Shown here piece by piece: positions 1 through 5,194 of a stretch of 7,053 nt of DNA (position 1 is the stretch's first letter; every line of letters starts with the position of its first letter). This stretch comes from Chloroflexota bacterium (lineage in GTDB: Bacteria; Chloroflexota; Anaerolineae; JAADDB01). Under the pieces are notes generated by a model. That model saw only the letters and a program-made list of their open reading frames with translations, was not told where the DNA came from and ran no database searches. The DNA is taken from positions 1-7,053 of the forward strand of contig JAADDB010000042.1 of NCBI GenBank assembly GCA_013154135.1, written 5' to 3'. The position numbers and the translations under genes are program-made.

Positions 1-187
1 CAACCCCTTAATCGTTAATCGTCAATCGTTACTCCTTAGAAACCCAGCAAAACCGTGTCCCCCTGGAACACCATACCTGTGGTCGAGTCCGGTCCTGGGC
101 CGTGGCACACCATTCCCCCTGAAAAAAGGGCGAACGATCCCGCAGGTTGAAGGCACACCAATGGCCAGGGAAAGAAAACGGGAGGGA
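1..187. other. Intergenic region downstream of nrdR
   Basis: I see no supportable gene here. An open frame of 82 codons on the minus strand crosses into nrdR out of frame, has no recognisable protein character and is probably chance. The region contains a short AATCGTT tandem repeat near the window edge and three loose copies of a GGMACACCAW element (near 65, 104 and 152). On the minus strand AAGGAG lies at about 39-34, which could be a ribosome binding site for a gene beyond the left edge, but no open start follows it inside the window. No clear terminator for nrdR is visible; the CCCT/AGGG pairing near 117-130 is too weak. Confidence 0.5.
10..30. repeat. Three 7-bp tandem repeats (AATCGTT type)
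   Basis: Three consecutive 7-bp units are read on the plus strand: AATCGTT, AATCGTC, AATCGTT. The same heptamer, as AACGATT, recurs in the palindrome at the murB stop codon (6268-6283). This looks like simple-sequence intergenic DNA. No function can be assigned from the window alone. Confidence 0.6.
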
Positions 188-640
188 CTACCCACTACCG
201 GACGTGATGAGTCGGTCGATCTCGCGGCGTACGGCATCCAAATCGGGCAACTGCAAGTAGACCGTAGCAAAGCGAATGTATGCTACCGGGTCCACCTGGC
301 GGAGTTGTTCCAGGACTAAATTTCCGATATCGCGGCTGGGAATTTCGGCCTTCCCTTGGCTGAACACAAACTCCTCCACCCGGTCAACAATGCGCTCGAT
401 GGATTCGGTGGGGATAGGGCGTTTGGCACACGCGATGCGCAACCCCCGCATGACCTTCTCCCGGTCAAAGGGCTCGCGACGGCCATCTCGCTTCACCACC
501 GAGACGGTCAAAGCCACCTGCTCGTATGTGGTAAAACGTTTCCCGCAGCGACGGCATTCCCGACGACGGCGGATAGTTCGGCCGATATCCCGCGTATCCA
601 CCACTCGAGAATCCTCAAAGCCACAATAGGGACAAATCAC
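188..640 (-). CDS. nrdR: Transcriptional repressor NrdR
   Basis: NrdR is a zinc-ribbon and ATP-cone repressor that senses ATP/dATP and controls ribonucleotide reductase operons by binding paired NrdR boxes. The protein read from the GTG at 640 is 150 residues, the normal family length. It starts with the family hallmark ICPYCG. The zinc ligands are C3, C6, C29 and C32, and an RRRRECRRCGKRFTTYE segment spans residues 24-40. The ATP-cone follows at about residues 45-135, with VVKRDGRREPF and a VAYIRFATVY segment near its end. The frame is open upstream to 727, but those 29 codons are not NrdR-like. The GTG at 640 is preceded by GGGGAGG with 6 bases spacing, so I chose it. Two NrdR-box-like palindromes lie upstream at 879-926, which suggests autoregulation. 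The gene seems to have its own promoter rather than belonging to the fts operon. Confidence 0.96.
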   Translation of the reverse strand: MICPYCGFEDSRVVDTRDIGRTIRRRRECRRCGKRFTTYEQVALTVSVVKRDGRREPFDREKVMRGLRIACAKRPIPTESIERIVDRVEEFVFSQGKAEIPSRDIGNLVLEQLRQVDPVAYIRFATVYLQLPDLDAVRREIDRLITSGSG

Positions 641-878
641 CGGAGCCCTCCCCTCTCGGACGAGACAAATGACCACCATCCGTGGGAGGAGAGGATGACA
701 GGGGTCTCTCCTCGCCATGGATGACAACGCAAAAGTACTGGGTTATGTCGGTCAATCAGCGTGTTGACTTGGGGACAAACAAACCCGCGTGTATGATCTC
801 GACCGCCAAGGCCCTGTAGCATGCTGTTCGCGGACCAGATGGAAACGGAGAACAGCTCGCACATCAAAGAGAGGCAAT

Positions 879-894
879 GCACTACATGTAGTGG
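879..894. promoter_or_regulatory. Putative NrdR box, distal copy
   Basis: The 16-mer GCACTACATGTAGTGG matches the known NrdR-box pattern (ACACWATATATWGTGT) at 12 of 16 positions and contains the perfect palindrome CACTACATGTAGTG. It is offset by exactly 32 bp from a second match at 911-926. Paired boxes on the same helix face at about this spacing are the normal NrdR arrangement. It lies downstream of the predicted start of transcription toward nrdR, so bound NrdR would be expected to block that promoter. Confidence 0.68.
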
Positions 895-910
895 TCAGTA
901 CTATCCGCAA

Positions 911-926
911 ACACTATATATGGGCC
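911..926. promoter_or_regulatory. Putative NrdR box, promoter-proximal copy
   Basis: The 16-mer ACACTATATATGGGCC matches the NrdR-box pattern at 12 of 16 positions. Its left half and AT-rich core are near perfect and its right half is weak. It starts 32 bp from the partner box at 879 and about 8 bases downstream of the predicted transcription start. The two boxes flank a 16-bp spacer. Confidence 0.68.
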
Positions 927-940
927 TCACGGCGAGAGGG

Positions 941-969
941 AGTATAACATAGGGGGGAAAAAGGGGCAA
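941..969 (-). promoter_or_regulatory. Sigma-70-type promoter for nrdR
   Basis: Reading the minus strand, TTGCCC (969-964) is followed after a 17-base spacer by TATACT (946-941), which is preceded by TG in the extended -10 position. The predicted transcription start is near 934, just before the two NrdR boxes. This is the best promoter in the window. It implies that nrdR can be transcribed separately from the upstream division genes. Confidence 0.65.
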
Positions 970-1017
970 ATTCCGCGCGGTGATTTATGCGGGGATCGGA
1001 ACAACCAACGAGGGCGA

Positions 1018-1057
1018 GCCTCGTGCCTACAGAGAGGACGTCTCCTCGGCACGAGGC
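1018..1057 (-). terminator. Strong stem-loop, candidate transcript end
   Basis: Perfect 10-bp arms GCCTCGTGCC and GGCACGAGGC (1018-1027 and 1048-1057) enclose a second perfect 5-bp stem (1034-1038 with 1043-1047, loop CGTC). The total is 15 bp with a single 6-base bulge. It overlaps the last codons and the stop of the small ORF at 1027-1185 and lies about 50 bases upstream of the nrdR promoter. A T-tract is absent on the minus-strand side, so it is not a textbook intrinsic terminator. It could equally be a factor-dependent stop or an RNA 3' end stabiliser. Confidence 0.4.
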
Positions 1058-1185
1058 CCTTCATTTTCCTCTTCAGGGGAAGATTCTTCCACCTTTTCCG
1101 CCATATCTTTCACATTTTCCGCACGCGGATCGTCCTCTTCTGTTACGGAAAAGACACGTTCCTCGTGCAAACCGGCCCCTTTCAT
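1027..1185 (-). CDS. Small acidic hypothetical protein (52 aa)
   Basis: The ATG at 1185 is preceded by GGGAGG with 7 bases spacing, one of the better ribosome binding sites in the window, and the frame stays open for 52 codons to a TAG. I do not recognise the product. It starts MKGAGLHEERVF and is highly acidic: 17 Asp/Glu against 6 Lys/Arg. It is rich in Glu, Ser and Pro toward its end (VEESSPEEE near residues 32-40), and has no membrane segment, signal peptide or cysteine. It is probably disordered. It lies 163 bases after ftsZ, on the same strand, between a hairpin cluster and a strong stem-loop that covers its stop codon. Its composition resembles the acidic extension of the neighbouring FtsZ. 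A chance ORF cannot be excluded; the ribosome binding site is the main support. Confidence 0.5.
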   Translation of the reverse strand: MKGAGLHEERVFSVTEEDDPRAENVKDMAEKVEESSPEEENEGPRAEETSSL

Positions 1186-1214
1186 CCATCAACCTCCCGC
1201 ACGAACGACCCACC

Positions 1215-1336
1215 CCTCCGGGAAGGAGGCGAAAAGTATTTTCGTGCCAATTTTGCGCGCGTCAAACTCTTGAAAATTGGCTACCCGCCCACGGACATAC
1301 GACTCCGCGGGATCCCACGTCGGCGCGGGAACGCGG
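1215..1336 (-). other. Cluster of four inverted repeats after ftsZ
   Basis: In plus-strand coordinates there are four stems. CCTCC/GGAGG spans 1215-1229 (5 bp, 5-base loop). CGAAAA/TTTTCG spans 1230-1244 (6 bp, 3-base loop). GCCAATTTT/AAAATTGGC spans 1246-1281 (9 bp, 18-base loop). CCGCG/CGCGG with an inner TCCC/GGGA spans 1305-1336. The first three follow one another with almost no gap. They lie between the ftsZ stop and the ribosome binding site of the 52-codon ORF, so on the minus-strand transcript they would form a structured segment. A weak promoter-like TTGACG with AATACT 19 bases away lies within it. No T-tract follows any stem. Confidence 0.45.
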
Positions 1337-1348
1337 TCGAGCTTCGGA

Positions 1349-2890
1349 CTACCCTTCACTCCGTTTGCGGCGCAGAAACGCGGGCATATCCAACTCATCG
1401 TTCATGGCCACCCGTTCCGTGGGGAACGGAATCGGCGAAGACGCGGGAATGGATTCCGCCTTGTCGGCCCGGTCAAAGCCCGTGGCGATGATGGTGATGC
1501 GGATTTCATCCTCCATGGTCTCATCGATGACCGCACCGAAGATGATGTTGGCGTCATCGTGGGCCGCGCGCTGGATCATCTCCGCAGCCTGGTTGACCTC
1601 GTGGAGGGTCAGGTCCTGGCCGCCGGTGACGTTGAAGAGAATGCCTCGGGCCCCGTCAATGCTGATATCCAACAGCTTGCTGTGGATAGCCTGTTCCGCG
1701 GCCTCGATGGCCCGGTTCTCCCCACTGCCCCGTCCGATGGACATGAGCGCGTTGCCGCCCTCCTGCATGATGGAGCGCACATCCGCGAAGTCCAGGTTAA
1801 TGAGCCCCGGCACGGTAATCAACTCCGAAATGCCCTGGATACCCTGGCGGAGCACATCATCGGCCAGGCGGAAGGCCTCCAACATGCTCATCTTCTTGTC
1901 GGCCAACTGGAGGAGCCGGTCATTAGGCACCACGATAAGGGTATCCACCGCCTTGGACAGCGCGGCCACCCCCTCTTCCGCGATGCGGCGACGACGGCTT
2001 CCCTCGAACGCGAAGGGCTTGGTCACCACGCCGATGGTCAGGGCCCCTTCCTCCTTGGCCAACTTGGCCACCACCGGGCTTGCACCCGTGCCCGTGCCAC
2101 CGCCCATCCCCGCGGTGATGAACACCATATCCGCGCCCTTCACCACCTCCCGTAACTCCTCCAGGGACTCCTCCGCGGCCTTGCGCCCGATTTCCGGGTC
2201 CCCGCCGGAACCCAAACCGCGCGTCAAACGCTCGCCAATGCGGAGCTTGAGGGGAGCTTTGGAGTGCATGAGGGCCTGGGTATCCGTGTTCACCGCGATG
2301 AACTCCACGCCCTGCAGGCCCATCTCGATCATCCGGTCCACCGCGTTGGACCCGCCACCGCCCAGGCCGATGACCTTGATCTTGGCCATGTTCTCCACAA
2401 AATCCCGCGTTGCTGTTCGCTTGCCACTCATGGTTGATACATCCTCCTTTCCCGCAGAACTCCTCTCGGGACCGCTCCGGACAACCTCCTCCGGCACATC
2501 TTCTGCTCCCTCTTCCACTGGCAGAGATGTTTCCACTTCCTCCACCTCCGCCAGAAGATCTTCCACCGGGAGCTCCTCTACTGGGCCCTCCTCTACCGGG
2601 AGGTCCTCCACAGGGAGAGTCTCCACCGGGAGCTCCTCCACCACGACCTCCTCTGGACCGTCCTCCTCTTCCAGCAGGTCCAAGGGAATAGGGATGGCCG
2701 GGAGACTGGGTTGTTCCACCCGTTCCACCACATCCGGCGCCTTTGCCTCCGGTTCCGGTGCCGGCGATGCCTCTTCTCGGGGAGCGGTCGCCCTTTGTTC
2801 CGGTACCGAGCGAGAATGAGCGATGAGCGCTCGCAAGCGTTCCCGCTGTTTCAGGCTGAAATAGAAGCTTGCCGTTGGCTTCCAGCTCAT
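1349..2890 (-). CDS. ftsZ: Cell division protein FtsZ with acidic N-terminal extension
   Basis: FtsZ is the tubulin-like GTPase that polymerises into the Z ring. In the 513-residue reading, the GTPase core runs from about 169 to 472. It contains IKVIGLGGGGSNAV (171-184), the tubulin signature GGGTGTG (263-269) and the T7 loop NLDFAD (365-370), with catalytic D367 and D370. The C-terminal peptide DELDMPAFLRRKR (498-510), which normally binds FtsA, is intact, but the linker before it is only about 25 residues. Unusually, about 153 residues precede the normal start. They comprise a basic segment (about 11-27), a proline-rich stretch, then an acidic region with 28 Asp/Glu in residues 71-140 and LPVE pentapeptide repeats. 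The ATG at 2890 lies 13 bases after the ftsA stop with AAGGGGTGA before it. A second start at M154 (position 2431) has AAAGGAGG and would give a conventional 360-residue FtsZ. FtsZ identity is certain; which start is used is not. Confidence 0.95.
   Translation of the reverse strand: MSWKPTASFYFSLKQRERLRALIAHSRSVPEQRATAPREEASPAPEPEAKAPDVVERVEQPSLPAIPIPLDLLEEEDGPEEVVVEELPVETLPVEDLPVEEGPVEELPVEDLLAEVEEVETSLPVEEGAEDVPEEVVRSGPERSSAGKEDVSTMSGKRTATRDFVENMAKIKVIGLGGGGSNAVDRMIEMGLQGVEFIAVNTDTQALMHSKAPLKLRIGERLTRGLGSGGDPEIGRKAAEESLEELREVVKGADMVFITAGMGGGTGTGASPVVAKLAKEEGALTIGVVTKPFAFEGSRRRRIAEEGVAALSKAVDTLIVVPNDRLLQLADKKMSMLEAFRLADDVLRQGIQGISELITVPGLINLDFADVRSIMQEGGNALMSIGRGSGENRAIEAAEQAIHSKLLDISIDGARGILFNVTGGQDLTLHEVNQAAEMIQRAAHDDANIIFGAVIDETMEDEIRITIIATGFDRADKAESIPASSPIPFPTERVAMNDELDMPAFLRRKRSEG
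2443..2450 (-). promoter_or_regulatory. Internal Shine-Dalgarno for a short FtsZ start
   Basis: AAAGGAGG, a full-strength Shine-Dalgarno core, lies within the ftsZ frame and encodes part of the AGKEDVST segment. It is 11 bases before the in-frame ATG at 2431. That ATG begins MSGKRTATRDF, about 17 residues before the GTPase core, which is where FtsZ proteins normally begin. The spacing is slightly long but workable. It is the feature that makes the N-terminal boundary of ftsZ ambiguous. Confidence 0.6.
2561..2650 (-). repeat. 15-bp in-frame tandem repeat in ftsZ 5' region
   Basis: About six diverged copies of a 15-bp unit (plus-strand form CTCCACCGGGAGCTC) run head to tail. Each encodes a five-residue unit, in order ELPVE, TLPVE, DLPVE, EGPVE, ELPVE, then DLLAE-like ends. 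Units keep the reading frame. Substitutions fall at both third and coding positions, so copy number may change by slippage without breaking ftsZ. Confidence 0.8.
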
Positions 2891-2907
2891 TCGTCACCCC
2901 TTTTCAT
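2887..2907 (-). promoter_or_regulatory. ftsA-ftsZ coupling junction
   Basis: The ftsA stop sits in ATGA (2907-2904) and the ftsZ start also sits in ATGA (2890-2887). Between them the sequence AAAAGGGGTGACGA supplies the ftsZ ribosome binding site, with AGGGG 6 bases before the ATG. The first ATGA opens a six-codon frame (MKRGDE) whose TGA overlaps the ftsZ ATG. Tight spacing and overlapping stop-start signals fit translational coupling of ftsZ to ftsA. Use of the six-codon frame is speculative. Confidence 0.5.
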
Positions 2908-4142
2908 GGTAAAAGTCGTCTGAACCAATCGCCCATCTTCCCCCACCAATCCTCCTCCTGGGGCGCGTCCGACCGGATCTGCCCGTAGGAGAGGGCGCCC
3001 GGTTGCTTTGCCCCCCACTTGAGGAGCCCTACCACCGTCGCGTACATGGGGGAATGAAATTCCTCGGGCAGCCCACGCAAGTCGGGCACGTGACCGATGC
3101 GCACGGGCACTTTCAAGCGCTCCCGGGCCAAATCCCGAAAGCCGGCCAACTGGGCACTGCCCCCGGTCAACACCACACCCGCGGGGAGCAACCCATCGTA
3201 CCCCGAGGCCTTAATGCCCCGCCACACCAGGTCCAGGATCTCCTCGGCCCGGGCTTCCAAGATCTGGGCCAGGAAATGGCGGCTGATGGTCCGCCGGCTG
3301 TCATCCCCAAACCCTTCCACCCCCACATTCTCATCGGGGGAGACCCACTTGGGCTGGGCGTGACCGTAGCGCACTTTCAGGGCCTCGGCCATGGCCAAAG
3401 GCATGCGCAACCCGATGGCCACATCCTGGGTCAGGTGATACCCGGCCACCTGGGTGGCAAACACATGCCAGGGACTGCCCTCCAGGAAGATGGCCACATC
3501 CGTGGTACCGCCGCCCACATCCAACACCGCCACCCCCAACTCCTGTTCCTCTGGCGTCAGGACCGCCATGCCCGACGCGATGCCCTGGAGCACCAGGCCA
3601 TCGATCTCGATCCCGTTGGCCCGCACACACTTGACCAAATTCTGCACCGCGACGGTGGACGCGGTGATGACCAGGGCATCCACCTCCAGGCGGAACCCTT
3701 CCATGCCCAAGGGCTCCCGGATGCCTTCCTGATCGTCCACCTTGAACATGCGGGGGAGCGTCTGAATCACCTCCCGGTTGGGGGGCAAATGGATCGCGCT
3801 CGCGTTCTCCAACACCCGGGTCACATCCTCCAGGGTGACGCTTCGGGTGCCCCGGGGTGAAAGGGTGACCATCCCCCGGTTGGGCACCGACTCCACGTGG
3901 TGGCCCGAAAAGCTGACGAACGCGTTGGCCACGCGGATGTTCGCGGTGCGCTCCGCCTGGGCCACCGCCTCCCCGATGGCCGACGTCACCTCCTGGACGT
4001 TGACCACGGTCCCGCGCTTCACCCCCCGGGAGGGCACCTGCCCCACGCCGAGGACGGTCAGGTGCTCTTCCCCTTCCACCTCCGCGATCATCGCGCAGAT
4101 TTTGGTTGTACCCACATCCAGAGCTGCGATAATGTCGCCCAC
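2904..4142 (-). CDS. ftsA: Cell division protein FtsA
   Basis: FtsA is the actin-like ATPase that tethers FtsZ filaments to the inner face of the membrane. Read from the GTG at 4142 the protein has 412 residues, typical for the family. Visible ATP-binding elements are the phosphate-1 loop LDVGTTK (8-14), phosphate-2 LDVGGGTTDV (207-216) and the adenosine motif VLTGGSAQLAGF (324-335). The C-terminal end GKMGDWFRRLLP (401-412) is the amphipathic membrane-targeting helix and is intact. The open frame extends to 4286, but those 48 codons are not FtsA-like and lack a ribosome binding site. The GTG has GGAGG 7 bases upstream. The 161-base gap after ftsQ holds only small inverted repeats, such as TTCTCG/CGAGAA, and no convincing promoter. 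ftsZ follows after 13 bases, matching the partnership of the two proteins. Confidence 0.96.
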   Translation of the reverse strand: MGDIIAALDVGTTKICAMIAEVEGEEHLTVLGVGQVPSRGVKRGTVVNVQEVTSAIGEAVAQAERTANIRVANAFVSFSGHHVESVPNRGMVTLSPRGTRSVTLEDVTRVLENASAIHLPPNREVIQTLPRMFKVDDQEGIREPLGMEGFRLEVDALVITASTVAVQNLVKCVRANGIEIDGLVLQGIASGMAVLTPEEQELGVAVLDVGGGTTDVAIFLEGSPWHVFATQVAGYHLTQDVAIGLRMPLAMAEALKVRYGHAQPKWVSPDENVGVEGFGDDSRRTISRHFLAQILEARAEEILDLVWRGIKASGYDGLLPAGVVLTGGSAQLAGFRDLARERLKVPVRIGHVPDLRGLPEEFHSPMYATVVGLLKWGAKQPGALSYGQIRSDAPQEEDWWGKMGDWFRRLLP

Positions 4143-4303
4143 TGCTGTGCCTCCATCCGTTCTCCAGGCGAATCCCTGACAGACAAACCTCGTAGCACCT
4201 GGGCGGCGGACGGGTATTCCCGCGTTCTCGCCCTGTGCCGAGAAAGAGTTCTGTGTGCGATCTGGGCGGGCGAAGTCGGCCCACATCCCACTCAGTCGTT
4301 CAA

Positions 4304-5194
4304 TTAGGGTGGATTTTTGAAGACCACCACCTCGTCCGGCCGGCTCAAGTCAATGAGCCCAAAATGTTCCCCGCGTGCGCGCATCTCCCGCAAGACCTGG
4401 GGCAGCCGGTGCAAGCGCTCCTCCAACCCGATGAGTGAGCCCAAGTTGACCTGGATGTCCCCCTGCGCGTCCGAGAGAATGAAGCGTAACCCGCCACGCG
4501 TATCGTAATAGATAGTGCTCACCTCCGGCAAAATAGCGTGCACCTGTTTCAACGCGTCCAACACATACGGGTCAAAACGGATCTCCCCGTCCGGCCCGGT
4601 TTGCGTGGCCATGCCCTCGGGGTCCACCACCAGAAGGGGAGGACCCTCCCCGCGCGCGGGCATAACCGTGCCTTCCGCGTCCACCCAGAAGAGAGTACCC
4701 TTCCGCTCCCAGCGGAGGACGGGCTGACGCTCCTCCACCCGGATGAGAACCCGGGGAGGGAAGCCCACCGTCACGTGGGCCGAGCGCACGTACGGGAGCT
4801 CTTCCAGGCGGCGGGCTACCTTATCCGGGTCGATGAAGAAAATGTGCCATCCCCGGATGCCGCTCGCCTGGATCACCTCCGCCTGTTCCGTGTAGTGAAT
4901 CCCCTCCACGCGGAACTGTTCCTCGTACACGTAAAAGAACTCGGCCGTGCTCGCCACAATGGTCAGGAGGAGCACGACGAATATCACGCTCAGGGAAAGG
5001 AGCTGGGGGCGGCCCAACGGGGGCACTGCCCACTGCCTTCCCAACTGCTGCAGGGAGAGGGAGAGTCCCCTCTCCTCACGCCGGAAATGACGCCGCGTGG
5101 TACGGCGTCGCGGGCGTCGACTTCCTTTTTTCCGACGGGTGGCTGCCTGTCGCCTACGGGTTGACTTCGGTGAGACCACGGTGACCCTCTGCAT
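4304..5194 (-). CDS. ftsQ: Cell division protein FtsQ/DivIB
   Basis: FtsQ is a bitopic membrane protein that links early divisome proteins with the septal FtsB/FtsL and synthase modules. Read from the ATG at 5194 it has 296 residues. A cytoplasmic tail of about 60 residues is followed by one transmembrane helix (about 65-85, LLSLSVIFVVLLLTIVAS). Then comes a POTRA domain (about 93-155, starting FRVEGIHY and containing LPYVRSAHVTVGFPPRVLIRV), and a beta-rich C-terminal domain ending in VVVFKNPP. The tail is remarkably basic, with 18 Arg/Lys in residues 10-42. The start overlaps the end of ddl by 41 bases, pointing to co-transcription. A TTG at 5203 and a GTG at 5179 (preceded by GAGGG) are alternative starts; GGGG ten bases before the ATG is only a modest ribosome binding site, so the start is uncertain by a few codons. 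Confidence 0.92.
   Translation of the reverse strand: MQRVTVVSPKSTRRRQAATRRKKGSRRPRRRTTRRHFRREERGLSLSLQQLGRQWAVPPLGRPQLLSLSVIFVVLLLTIVASTAEFFYVYEEQFRVEGIHYTEQAEVIQASGIRGWHIFFIDPDKVARRLEELPYVRSAHVTVGFPPRVLIRVEERQPVLRWERKGTLFWVDAEGTVMPARGEGPPLLVVDPEGMATQTGPDGEIRFDPYVLDALKQVHAILPEVSTIYYDTRGGLRFILSDAQGDIQVNLGSLIGLEERLHRLPQVLREMRARGEHFGLIDLSRPDEVVVFKNPP

Larger units (their letters stand above)
641..934 (-). other. Long untranslated leader of nrdR
   Basis: About 290 bases separate the predicted transcription start from the nrdR GTG. Read on the minus strand, the segment contains both NrdR-box palindromes near its 5' end. It also has an 8-bp stem, GAGGAGAG paired with CTCTCCTC (plus-strand 706-713 with 686-693), around a 12-base loop. 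The second arm is followed by CCC and could instead pair with the purine-rich ribosome binding site at 646-657, so a translation switch is conceivable but unproven. An 81-codon frame (882 to 637) runs through the leader and its TGA overlaps the nrdR GTG as GTGA. It lacks a ribosome binding site and recognisable protein character, so I do not call it a gene. I recognise no known riboswitch class. Confidence 0.4.

Noticed and set aside
641..727. 29-codon N-terminal extension of nrdR.
   Set aside because: NrdR proteins begin directly at the CPYC zinc ligands. The GTG at 640 has a suitable ribosome binding site.
637..882. 81-codon minus-strand frame ending in GTGA at the nrdR start, a possible leader peptide.
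   Set aside because: It starts at a GTG inside an NrdR box with no ribosome binding site, and the product has no protein-like pattern. The stop-start overlap alone is weak support.
1186..1275. TTGACG with AATACT 19 bases away as a promoter for the small ORF.
   Set aside because: The spacing is long and the -10 matches only 4 of 6, inside DNA dominated by inverted repeats. Too weak to list as a promoter.
1277..2155. 292-codon plus-strand frame with many His, Arg and Gly residues.
   Set aside because: Out-of-frame reading across the conserved ftsZ core, which has unmistakable GTPase motifs on the minus strand.
2410..2691. Proline- and glycine-rich collagen-like frame on the plus strand.
   Set aside because: It is the opposite-strand reading of the 15-bp repeat array in ftsZ. 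The pattern comes from the repeat, not from a protein.
987..2819. A 610-codon open frame on the plus strand, antisense to ftsZ.
   Set aside because: It mirrors the codon structure of ftsZ in a GC-rich genome. Its product is Ser/Arg/Pro-rich and low complexity, resembles no family, and has no ribosome binding site or promoter.
3003..3860. 285-codon plus-strand frame over ftsA.
   Set aside because: Histidine- and glutamine-rich shadow of ftsA, without start signals or recognisable domains.
4143..4286. 48-codon N-terminal extension of ftsA from an ATG at 4286.
   Set aside because: No ribosome binding site before the ATG and no FtsA-like residues, whereas the GTG at 4142 has GGAGG at 7 bases and gives the normal length.
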